Below are positions 1-6,024 of a stretch of DNA of 29,372 nt, in pieces. The stretch lies in assembly GCA_038244055.1 (NCBI GenBank), contig JBBRTW010000026.1, positions 1 through 29,372 of the forward strand, written 5' to 3'. This DNA comes from DASPKW01 sp038244055 (GTDB lineage Bacteria > Planctomycetota > Phycisphaerae > Tepidisphaerales > Tepidisphaeraceae). The position numbers and the translations under genes are program-made. The notes beneath the pieces are model-generated. The model was not told the origin of the DNA and ran no database searches. It worked only from the letters and a program-made list of their open reading frames with translations. Numbering within the stretch: position 1 is the first letter of the stretch; every line of letters starts with the position of its first letter.

Positions 1-40
1 GAAGCGAGTAAAAACTCGGAATCCGAAACGCCTTGGCTTG

Positions 41-75
41 CTTCTCGCTTCTAACTTCCAACTTCTCAATTCTTC
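41..75. repeat. Heptamer tandem array (CTTCTCG-type), single arm
   Basis: Five near-perfect 7-bp units in a row (CTTCTCG, CTTCTAA, CTTCCAA, CTTCTCA, ATTCTTC) lie just downstream of atpE. The unit is the same as in the array between atpB and atpE, so atpE is bracketed by one repeat family. The window begins with GAAGCGA, which may be the last unit of the opposite arm; the rest would lie outside the window. No gene is visible in 1-126. Confidence 0.75.
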
Positions 76-126
76 GAAGACGTCGGCCGGGCTTGCCACC
101 CATCCGACGCCGATTGTCCAAAAAAA

Positions 127-396
127 TCAGGACGGGAACTTGCCCAGGATCTGGATGCAGATGACCAGGGCGAAGAACGTAAAGCCTTCGATCAGCGCCG
201 CGGCGATGATCATGTTGGTGCCGATGCGGCCGCCGGCTTCGGGCTGGCGGGCGATGCCTTCCATCGCGTGGCCCGCGAGCTGGCCAATGCCTTTGGCCGC
301 GCCGATGCAGACCAGGCCCGCGCCCAGCCCCGCGCCGGCAAGGGCCAGGCCCTTGTCGCCGATCAGGGTGGCGGCCTCTGCGAGAATGTCGACCAT
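127..396 (-). CDS. atpE: F-type ATP synthase subunit c
   Basis: 89-aa proteolipid that forms the rotating membrane ring of the F0 sector. Two hydrophobic hairpin helices are visible: a glycine-rich first helix (about 15-38) and a second helix (about 58-84). They are joined by the polar loop R50-Q51-P52. The proton-carrying carboxylate is E70 in ALIEGFTFF. The residue after it is Gly rather than Ser/Thr, which argues for H+ rather than Na+ coupling. The start at 396 is set by an AGGAG box (403-407) six bases upstream; a longer reading frame from 489 has a non-homologous N-terminus. It follows atpB on the same strand, but after an unusually long 322-bp gap filled by heptamer repeats. The remaining F1/F0 genes presumably lie beyond the left edge. 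Confidence 0.95.
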   Translation of the reverse strand: MVDILAEAATLIGDKGLALAGAGLGAGLVCIGAAKGIGQLAGHAMEGIARQPEAGGRIGTNMIIAAALIEGFTFFALVICIQILGKFPS

Positions 397-535
397 GAGA
401 AACTCCTGCCGGAACCAGTCCGGTATTTGGCGATCCGGCGGATGAATTGGAATGCCGCCAGGCCGCGAATGTATAGCGCCGAACTTCAATTTGATTGCCC
501 GAGGCGTCGGCAGCCTGGGCGGAGGATTGTGGGCA

Positions 536-713
536 GGAGCGAGAAGTTAGAAGCGAGAAGCGAGAAGCGAGAAGAGTTTCAATCTTCTGCGCCGGCCGCT
601 CTTCGCCGCTCACTCCCGTTGAATGCAATTCTTCAAGCAAGGACATTTCGCGAGAATTCCGTTCCGAAGGTTCATCTGCTTCTCGCTTCTCGCTTCTATC
701 TTCTAACTTCTAT
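536..713. repeat. Inverted pair of heptamer arrays between atpB and atpE
   Basis: The left arm (536-575) reads GGAGCGA, GAAGTTA, then three copies of GAAGCGA and a partial unit. The right arm (679-713) reads CTTCTCG twice, then CTTCTAT, CTTCTAA, CTTCTAT, the reverse complement of the left. About 100 bp separate the arms. The pair occupies the 397-718 gap inside the ATP synthase operon; nothing else gene-like is visible there. In mRNA it could form a long-range hairpin between the atpB and atpE cistrons. The architecture recurs at other gaps in this window with different units. Confidence 0.85.
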
Positions 714-718
714 TCAGC

Positions 719-1870
719 TCAATGCTCCGGTGCCACCGCGCTGGCGATAAACAGCGTCGTCAGAAACGTAAAGATGTACGCCTGCAGGAAGGAAACGAAC
801 AACTCCAGCACGCGAATCAGCAGGCTCAAAATCGTCACCGGAATTCCCACGCCGATCTGGCCCCAGAACGACTGGCTCGTGGCGATCGGGATGAGCAGCA
901 GCAGTGTCGCCAGCACCAGGTGCCCGGCGATCATGTTGGCGAACAATCGAACCGTTAATGCGAACGGCTTGATCAGCGCCCCGGCCAGCTCCAGGACCAA
1001 CAGAAGTGACCAGAGCAGCAGATCCGGCACCCACATGATCTTCTTATCGTTCGGGCCCGGCTTGAACGGATGCGGTGCGAAGTTCCAGAAATAGAGCGGA
1101 ATGGCCGCCGCCCAGGCCACGTTGCCGGGAACTTTCACGCCATGCGAAAGAGCCTGCCCATGGAGATCGCCATGGTCGGGCTTGCCATGATGATGGCCCA
1201 TGTGCTTGTCATCTTCGTAATGTCTCGTTGGATTGCCCAGAGCCCGAATATCATTGGGAATATCCGCCGCCAGCCCATCCCCCCGGCCATGCTCGAGATC
1301 GTGCGCCGTCTCGTGACCCGGCATTCCATCGGAAGAGTGCTCTTCGTGATGCCCGTGGTGGCCGTAGGTGCCATCCATCAGGGACCGCGCTACCTGGTAG
1401 ATGCCATTGGCATGAATGAAAATAAAAGCCAGGATCGCGAGGGTCGCCGTGGTGCTGACCGTTCCCGTCGCCGTGCCCCCGAGATGGGTTGGCTCTCCAT
1501 GCCCGCCCCGAAGCAGTGTGATGATCTCATCCAGCGGAATCTGTCCGAGCAGGTTGCAGAAGAGAATGAAGAAAAACAGGGTCCAGAGGAACGGGACAAA
1601 CCGATCCGTGTGTTCCTTGAGCGCCGGGCGAAAAACTTCGACTCGCAGATATTCCAGGATCGATTCAAAAAAGTTCCGCGCCCCGGTCGGCGCATCGGAG
1701 CGCGCCGTCGCGAATAAACGCGGAAAAGTCACGAGCATGATGACCGCGGCGACAGTCGCCATCAGCATCTGGTTGGTGAAGTTCATCCCCAGCACCGTGA
1801 AGAGGGTGTGGGGCAGCACATGTTCGATGGGGTCGGCGTTGGCCAGCAGTTGAAGCATGGATGAACTCAT
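719..1870 (-). CDS. atpB: F-type ATP synthase subunit a with a His-rich insertion
   Basis: 383-aa membrane stator subunit of F0 that forms the proton half-channels against the c-ring. The C-terminal core is canonical: ELAG (294-297), then LTVRLFANMIAGH with the essential arginine R308, and the helix FLQAYIFTFLT (361-371) with conserved Q363. The protein is much longer than a typical a subunit (about 240-290 aa). The extra length is mainly an inserted loop at about residues 124-250 between membrane helices. Residues 171-244 hold about 16 histidines (for example HHGHHEEH and MGHHHGKPDHG) plus Asp/Glu. No clear Shine-Dalgarno precedes the ATG at 1870; a second ATG lies four codons in. It lies downstream of the atpZ/atpI-like pair and upstream of atpE, the usual F0 order. 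Confidence 0.95.
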   Translation of the reverse strand: MSSSMLQLLANADPIEHVLPHTLFTVLGMNFTNQMLMATVAAVIMLVTFPRLFATARSDAPTGARNFFESILEYLRVEVFRPALKEHTDRFVPFLWTLFFFILFCNLLGQIPLDEIITLLRGGHGEPTHLGGTATGTVSTTATLAILAFIFIHANGIYQVARSLMDGTYGHHGHHEEHSSDGMPGHETAHDLEHGRGDGLAADIPNDIRALGNPTRHYEDDKHMGHHHGKPDHGDLHGQALSHGVKVPGNVAWAAAIPLYFWNFAPHPFKPGPNDKKIMWVPDLLLWSLLLVLELAGALIKPFALTVRLFANMIAGHLVLATLLLLIPIATSQSFWGQIGVGIPVTILSLLIRVLELFVSFLQAYIFTFLTTLFIASAVAPEH

Positions 1871-1916
1871 GAGGATCGAAGGCGCCTCGTGCCCGAACTA
1901 AACTAAAGGGGCTAAT

Positions 1917-2354
1917 CTATATCGTGGTGCCGGTTGGCCGGTTCGCGTTTGTCGACGAACCCGTCGGCCCGGGCTGCGCGGCCGTTCGCCGAACCTCCCG
2001 GATCATCGACACCGCCGCGCCTACCAGTGAAACCCAGTAAAAACCAATCAAGAGAAACAAGAAGAAATTCCGCTGGCCGACGACTTGAAGGGCGTACCCC
2101 GCCGCCGCCAGCAGAAAGCAGACGAACATATGGGCGACCGTCCCGATTAAAGCGGCCTGCACCATCGCCGCCTGCCCGCCTCCGCGCGCCAACAACACTG
2201 GAACCGCCGCCAATTCTGCCGCGACCAGCGCGATCAGCGCCGCCGCGACCGTTTCCTGCACATGCGGCTGCCCCGTTGCCCCGCGCAGGATCAACACCGC
2301 CAGCGCTGCCGCCGCCACCATCACCACGGGCATCCAGAGCATGTTCTTTACCAA
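1917..2354 (-). CDS. ATP synthase-associated membrane protein, AtpI-like
   Basis: 145-aa hydrophobic protein with four predicted membrane helices (about 6-24, 33-56, 62-88, 95-118) and a polar, proline/threonine-rich tail. Its place between the atpZ-like gene and atpB, and its four-helix layout, match the UncI/AtpI proteins that assist F0 assembly and c-ring formation. I assign it by context and topology rather than a diagnostic motif. The start is uncertain: a TTG at 2354, 19 bases after the upstream stop, or the ATG at 2342, four codons later. Neither has a convincing ribosome-binding site. Confidence 0.75.
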   Translation of the reverse strand: MVKNMLWMPVVMVAAAALAVLILRGATGQPHVQETVAAALIALVAAELAAVPVLLARGGGQAAMVQAALIGTVAHMFVCFLLAAAGYALQVVGQRNFFLFLLIGFYWVSLVGAAVSMIREVRRTAAQPGPTGSSTNANRPTGTTI

Positions 2355-2373
2355 CGCCGCACCGACTTCCCGG

Positions 2374-2577
2374 TCATTTGTTCATCTGCATGGCCTGCTT
2401 GATCAGTAGGTACATTCCCGATGCCATGCCGAGCATCGAACCAACCAGGACACCCCAGGGTGCCCAGTTATACTTCTGATCCAGCCAATTCCCGACAACG
2501 TACCCCAGGCCAACGCCGACAGCGACTTCGATTCCCATCCCGAGGTATTTGCCCCAGTTGGGATCGTCCTTCGCCAT
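2374..2577 (-). CDS. AtpZ/AtpI family small membrane protein
   Basis: 67-aa protein of the ATPase_gene1 (AtpZ) type, the first gene of the ATP synthase operon. Two membrane helices are visible (about 12-28 and 37-58). They carry the family pattern of spaced glycines with a conserved Asp between (GLGYVVGNWLD) and then PWGVLVGSMLGMASG. Family members help assemble or stabilise F0 and have been linked to Mg2+ transport. The start at ATG 2577 gives a protein of family size with a GGAG box about eight bases upstream. The reading frame extends to 2778, but that part only translates the intergenic heptamer repeats. A strong promoter lies at 2633-2661. Confidence 0.88.
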   Translation of the reverse strand: MAKDDPNWGKYLGMGIEVAVGVGLGYVVGNWLDQKYNWAPWGVLVGSMLGMASGMYLLIKQAMQMNK

Positions 2578-2601
2578 CAAAAACCGCTCCGCAAGGGGAG
2601 A

Positions 2602-2619
2602 TCGTGCAAAATTGCACGA
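2602..2619. promoter_or_regulatory. Palindrome in the atpZ leader
   Basis: TCGTGCAA, two bases, then TTGCACGA: a perfect 8-bp inverted repeat between the predicted transcription start (about 2626) and the atpZ start codon (2577). It could be an operator just downstream of the start point, or an RNA hairpin. No known regulator is recognised. Confidence 0.5.
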
Positions 2620-2632
2620 ACTCGGTGGCGGT

Positions 2633-2661
2633 AGATTAGTGGGAGAGAGCGATTGGGTCAA
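2633..2661 (-). promoter_or_regulatory. Promoter of the ATP synthase operon
   Basis: On the minus strand TTGACC (2656-2661) and TAATCT (2633-2638) are separated by exactly 17 bp, close to the housekeeping sigma-factor consensus. The predicted start point near 2626 gives a leader of about 50 bases before atpZ. Confidence 0.65.
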
Positions 2662-2692
2662 GAGAGGGAAGAAGTCGCCACTCACGCGTTGA

Positions 2693-2830
2693 GGGCAATC
2701 GCATGTGGCATGAAGTGGGCAACAATTGCGGATTTCGGATTGCGGATTGCGGATTGAAATGCGGTTTTCAATCCGCAATCCGCAATCCGCAATCCGAAAT
2801 CGATGCGATAGGAGTTACATGCGATTGCCC
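2693..2830. repeat. Nested inverted repeat with heptamer core (MITE-like)
   Basis: Outer arms GGGCAATCGCATG (2693-2705) and CATGCGATTGCCC (2818-2830) are a perfect 13-bp inverted repeat. Near-matching ACGCGT/ACGCGT flanks lie just outside. Inside is a second hairpin: heptamers of the GGATTGC type (about 2725-2759) followed by their reverse complement (about 2766-2800), pairing over roughly 24 bp around a 6-base loop TGCGGT. The right flank overlaps the stop codon of the upstream minus-strand gene. It could act as a 3' mRNA hairpin, or be a small non-autonomous mobile element. There is no poly-T run, so it is not a classical terminator. Confidence 0.8.
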
Positions 2831-2833
2831 TGC

Positions 2834-4792
2834 TCACGCGTTCGCGCCCCAGGGGCCTTGGGCGTAAATCATGTTGCCGGGCGTGCCCGAGCCGTTCTTC
2901 AGGTGGTCCAGGGCATCAAGGGCGTAAGCGATTTCGGGTTCGCTCCAGCCGGCGTCCCGCATGTTGGACTCGGCGTCGCCGGGATTGAGCAGGACGGGCG
3001 CGAGCTTTTTGGAGAGGTAGTCGCCCTGTTGCTCGGGATTCATCTGGGCGAAGCTCTTGCCCTGGTCGATCGCCTTCTGGTAGTCGTAGCCGTCGCCGGC
3101 GATCTGGCCCCAGAGGGCCTTGTGGATGTAGTCGCCGCCGCCGTTCTGGCCCTGCCAGATGTGTCCCGATTCGTGGAACAGCGTCTGGCCGTATTCGCTC
3201 AGCGTCTTGTTACCGGCGGCATCGGTGTTGAAAAGCGGTTGATTGGCATCGCTGCTGGGCATGTAGATCGTGTTGCCGATCACGCGAGCGCGTCCGTTGA
3301 TATCGGCGTTGAGCGGGCCGCCGAATTTGATCCGCACGCTCTCGTAGTCGATCGAGTCGCCATAGACTTCTTTGAGCAGCGTGATCTCGTCGGGCGTGAG
3401 TGCGCGGCTGGGCGGGGCCAGCCCCAACCCGACCTGGGCAATATCCGCCACTCCCTGGATCACGCGGGCGCCGCTATCCACGACTCCGCCAAGGAATCGT
3501 GCGCCGGAGTTGACGAACGCCATGCCAAAACTCTCGCCGGCTTTGCCGAATTGACCCTTGAGCGCCCAGCCGGCGGCATCCGCGATTCCCTCGCCAAAGG
3601 TGATCGCCGTCTCCGGCAATACGCGGAACGCATCGCGGGCGACTTCGAAGCCCGTGTTCCAGATTGTGCGAACCATGTCAGTGCCGCGCTGGATGACCTC
3701 GCGCGCAGGCTTGCCGAGCGGCCCGAGCAGGTTGGTCATTCCGAGCAGTGCTTTTTCGGTTCCGCTGATAAACCCGTTGGCCACGCGCTGGGTGGAGCGC
3801 AGAATGGCCTTGTCCGCGCCGCGCACCAGGCTCTTGAAGGCTTCGCCGACTTTTCCATCCGACAGGTTTGTGAAAAACCCGCCGAGGCCTTCAAATATCC
3901 CTTCGCCAAACAACGTGATCCCGCCGAAGATTCCCTTTCCGACCTCGACCGCGCCGTCCGCGATTCCTTTGGCGGCCTCGCCAACGGCCTTGGCCGCATC
4001 ACTCACGGCGTTGCCGACGGCCTTGGCCGCCGTGCTGACCGCGTTGCCGACCGCCTTGGCCGCGCCGGTGACCGCATTGCCTACGGCTTTTGCGGCTCCA
4101 TTCACGGCGTTGCCGACCGCGCTGGCCGCGTCGCCGATGGCTTTGAACGGGTCCCAGAACTCCACATCCATCGTCTTGCCGTTGATGGTGACCGTGCCAT
4201 GGTCATTGTCGTTTTTGATCTCGGCGATCTGGGATTTTGATAGTTGTTCCCCGCTCATAATTCGCCTGAACATCTCACCCTCATCGCCAGCCGCATCGCT
4301 CCGGTTCAACTTCGTGTCGAGGTGATGCCCGGCCTCCTCGACATAAGTCCGCGCCGCGAGCTGCGGATCATTTTTCAATTGTTCGTTGATGTAAACCACG
4401 CCCACTTCGGCGCTGTAGCAGCCATTGGTCCCGCCGATTTCTTCGCTCTTGGCAAACCGGATGGGCGGCAGCCAGTCATAATCGCCGCCCAGCGCCTTCT
4501 GGCGATATTCCTCGGCCTTGGCGCTGTCGTAGCCCTCGCCGTAGATCGTTTTCATCTTGTCGTGAAAGGCCTCTTTATTGGAGGCCATCGCGCCGAACTG
4601 GTCCTGGAACAACTGCCGCGTCTGGGCCTTGAACCCGGCATCAGGGTCCAGGACGCCGCTCTGCTCCACGGTGCCTGCCGCAGACGTCGCGCTTGCCGCT
4701 GACTTCATTCCCAGCTGCCTACCCCACGCCAAGTCGCCGAACCCGGCTGAATAACTGGAGGCCGAAAAACGCTGGGAAATGTTCATGGACAT
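2834..4792 (-). CDS. Large protein with two metallopeptidase-like motifs and 11-residue repeats
   Basis: 652 aa, start ATG 4792 chosen from AGGAG (4799-4803) six bases upstream. No signal peptide is seen. Residues about 105-212 hold VEEAGHHLD (151-159), then a segment with DAAGDEGEMF and VTINGKTMDVEF. As I recall, this resembles a segment repeated in large cyanobacterial calcium-binding/haemolysin-like proteins; its function is unknown. Residues 225-279 are five tandem 11-mers (AVGNAVxxAAK), which make an amphipathic glycine-zipper-like stretch. It is followed by more Gly/Ala-rich weakly hydrophobic helix to about 460. Residues 465-555 (LTPDEITLLKEVYG ... HESGH at 540-544 followed by IWQ) resemble the DUF4157 family, which carries an HExxH zinc motif and is common in proteins linked to contractile injection systems. 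The gene stands alone between the ATP synthase operon and tRNA-Val, behind a palindromic upstream site. A secreted or injected effector is possible but unproven. Confidence 0.85.
   Translation of the reverse strand: MSMNISQRFSASSYSAGFGDLAWGRQLGMKSAASATSAAGTVEQSGVLDPDAGFKAQTRQLFQDQFGAMASNKEAFHDKMKTIYGEGYDSAKAEEYRQKALGGDYDWLPPIRFAKSEEIGGTNGCYSAEVGVVYINEQLKNDPQLAARTYVEEAGHHLDTKLNRSDAAGDEGEMFRRIMSGEQLSKSQIAEIKNDNDHGTVTINGKTMDVEFWDPFKAIGDAASAVGNAVNGAAKAVGNAVTGAAKAVGNAVSTAAKAVGNAVSDAAKAVGEAAKGIADGAVEVGKGIFGGITLFGEGIFEGLGGFFTNLSDGKVGEAFKSLVRGADKAILRSTQRVANGFISGTEKALLGMTNLLGPLGKPAREVIQRGTDMVRTIWNTGFEVARDAFRVLPETAITFGEGIADAAGWALKGQFGKAGESFGMAFVNSGARFLGGVVDSGARVIQGVADIAQVGLGLAPPSRALTPDEITLLKEVYGDSIDYESVRIKFGGPLNADINGRARVIGNTIYMPSSDANQPLFNTDAAGNKTLSEYGQTLFHESGHIWQGQNGGGDYIHKALWGQIAGDGYDYQKAIDQGKSFAQMNPEQQGDYLSKKLAPVLLNPGDAESNMRDAGWSEPEIAYALDALDHLKNGSGTPGNMIYAQGPWGANA
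3956..4120 (-). repeat. 33-bp tandem repeats within the 652-aa gene
   Basis: Five consecutive 33-bp units encode 11-residue repeats, four AVGN-type and one diverged (AVGEAAKGIAD). The DNA copies differ mostly at third positions, so the array is under protein-level selection rather than recently amplified. Confidence 0.85.
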
Positions 4793-4807
4793 GCGAGACT
4801 CCTGGTT

Positions 4808-4827
4808 GGATAACTCGGGGGTTATCC
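4808..4827. promoter_or_regulatory. Operator-like palindrome upstream of the 652-aa gene
   Basis: GGATAAC, six bases, GTTATCC: a perfect 7-bp inverted repeat ending five bases before the AGGAG box. On the minus strand GATAAC inside it could also serve as a -10 element. It may be a repressor site or an mRNA hairpin that controls access to the ribosome-binding site. Confidence 0.45.
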
Positions 4828-5020
4828 TCCCGCGCCGTAAAGAGTTGCATGCCACCAATTAACGGAGTAGCCGGAAAGTTGTCGCATTGTGATCCGTTCC
4901 CGCATTATCTGGGTAGCAGTTGGATTGGAGATAATCTCGGCGGAATCGACTCGCACCCCAATGTACCCTATTCAGTTTCATCTCAAAACAAGGCCTTACA
5001 ACAAGTTACGACGGTTTCAG

Positions 5021-5094
5021 TGGGCGATAAGGGACTTGAACCCCTGACCTTTCGGGTGTGATCCGAACGCTCTAGCCAGCTGAGCTAATCGCCC
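5021..5094 (-). tRNA. tRNA-Val (anticodon CAC)
   Basis: 74-nt cloverleaf. The acceptor stem GGGCGAT pairs with ATCGCCC and the discriminator is A. The D-arm is GCTC/GAGC, the anticodon stem TTCGG/CCGAA encloses loop ATCACAC (anticodon CAC), and the T-arm AGGGG/CCCTT encloses TTCAAGT. CCA is not encoded. Confidence 0.95.
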
Positions 5095-5137
5095 TGAGCG
5101 GCTTGTTTGGCCGCCGACAACTTCCGTTGTGTGAGCT

Positions 5138-5166
5138 AATTTAGGCGGTCCATGTGCCGAAATCAA
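5138..5166 (-). promoter_or_regulatory. Promoter of tRNA-Val
   Basis: TTGATT (5161-5166), 17 bp, TAAATT (5138-5143) on the minus strand. The predicted start near 5131 gives a 5' precursor of about 37 nt. The -35 box overlaps the stop codon of the broken mutT gene. Confidence 0.5.
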
Positions 5167-5585
5167 TACCCGTCTTTTGCAAAGTCCCGCCGAAGGTGGC
5201 TTTCGAGCAGTGAGTGATTGGCTTCCGGAAAATGGTATTTCATCAACGACGAGGGATCGATCCGGCGCTCTTCCAGGGAACGATCGGCCTGGGCCTCGCT
5301 GCCGTTCGATCGACAAATAAACGGATGCAGGCGCATACTGGCATGTGCATCGCAATGCTCGATCAACGGCAGCGCTTCGGCCGGCGTGGCCTCAATGCCA
5401 ACCTCCTCTCGCAGCTCGCGGATCACGCACTGCTCGGGTGTCTCACCAATTTCGCACTTGCCGCCGGGGAATTCTCAGTATCCCGCGAGCGGACCTCCCG
5501 CCGGGCGGCGGCAGATCAGCATCCGCCCCCCGCGAATGCCGATGCCGATTGCAACCTCTACCCGCATCGAAGGTTCTGTTGACAT
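5163..5585 (-). pseudogene. mutT: MutT-type Nudix hydrolase interrupted by an in-frame TGA
   Basis: Read through one stop codon, the frame encodes about 140 aa of a Nudix hydrolase of the MutT kind (8-oxo-dGTP clean-up, oxidised-nucleotide sanitation). The complete Nudix box GxxxxxExxxxxxxRELxEExGI is present, running from GGKCEIGE to RELREEVGI. It is preceded by GY-stop-EFPGG, where the family has GYWEFPGG. The conserved Trp codon TGG is TGA at 5475-5477, a single-base change. Both halves are otherwise in the same frame and well conserved, so the lesion is recent, a sequencing error, or suppressed. TGA is used as a normal stop elsewhere (atpE, pyrD), so code reassignment is unlikely. The start at ATG 5585 gives the family length; ATG 5567 is an alternative. 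Confidence 0.8.
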
Positions 5586-5769
5586 AGTGCCCGCCAATCC
5601 CATTTCAGTGCGCCAAATCGCGCAAAGCGGACGTGCGCGTAAGATAGAAAACCGCCTCCAAACCACTCTGGCGTACCAGCAAATATACATGGAATAGCAT
5701 TGCCGTAAGTGCATAAATATGAACGACTTACGAGACAATAAGATTTTCTCGAATCGGCCGGGGACTTAA

Positions 5770-5798
5770 TTGACACGGTTTGGGGGCAAGGGTATAGT
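5770..5798 (+). promoter_or_regulatory. Strong promoter of a small RNA
   Basis: A perfect TTGACA (5770-5775), 17 bp, and TATAGT (5793-5798). This is the closest match to the housekeeping consensus in the window. The expected start is near 5805. Confidence 0.7.
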
Positions 5799-5804
5799 CC
5801 AACT

Positions 5805-5918
5805 CAGTCGATGGGGGCAGCAACTCCACCGACTTCTCACCATGTGATCGAGCGGCTTTCCAAAGCCGTGGCGCGCTTCCGGAGGTGGAATGGAGCCACC
5901 CCTCCGGAAGCCTTTTTT
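5805..5918 (+). ncRNA. Putative small RNA of about 114 nt, unknown class
   Basis: A transcript from the promoter at 5770-5798 would run into the intrinsic terminator at 5875-5920. Predicted folds by eye: a 5' hairpin (GTCG..GGGG / CTCC..CGAC, about 5807-5833), a small TCAC/GTGA hairpin, a 6-bp hairpin CGGCTT-TCCA-AAGCCG (about 5852-5867), and the terminator stem. I do not recognise SRP RNA, 6S, tmRNA or a known riboswitch. Alternatives are a leader attenuator for pyrK, although pyrK appears to have its own promoter after the terminator, or a short leader peptide (ATG at 5811, reading through the terminator). Confidence 0.6.
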
Positions 5919-5920
5919 TT
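5875..5920 (+). terminator. Intrinsic terminator
   Basis: A perfect 11-bp stem GCTTCCGGAGG (5875-5885) / CCTCCGGAAGC (5901-5911) with a partly paired loop, followed by eight T residues (5913-5920). This is a classical Rho-independent terminator for plus-strand transcription. Confidence 0.85.
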
Positions 5921-5988
5921 GTGCCGACTTTATTTTCCTCTCGCGATTTAATTGGGTGCGATTTCACCTCACATCCAATCGCGGCTGA

Positions 5989-6016
5989 TTGAGAAATGCC
6001 GGCCGGTCTTTAGAAT
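5989..6016 (+). promoter_or_regulatory. Promoter of pyrK
   Basis: TTGAGA (5989-5994), 16 bp, TAGAAT (6011-6016). The predicted start point is about 6023, two bases before the ATG at 6025, which implies a leaderless message. No Shine-Dalgarno is present, consistent with that. Confidence 0.5.
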
Positions 6017-6024
6017 CCTCCGCG

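Noticed and set aside
127..489. Longer atpE start at 489
   Set aside because: Subunit c is about 80-90 aa; the internal ATG at 396 has AGGAG six bases upstream and the expected N-terminus.
2726..4240. 504-aa plus-strand frame opposite the 652-aa gene
   Set aside because: Its N-terminus translates the heptamer hairpin and the rest mirrors repeats of the real gene on the other strand, which has a Shine-Dalgarno and recognisable motifs.
5475..5477. Selenocysteine or recoded TGA in mutT
   Set aside because: The position is Trp in the family, not Cys; TGA is an ordinary stop in neighbouring genes; no SECIS-like hairpin was evident immediately downstream.
5728..5967. 79-aa minus-strand frame over the small-RNA locus
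   Set aside because: No similarity or ribosome-binding site; the region is better explained by a promoter and terminator on the plus strand.
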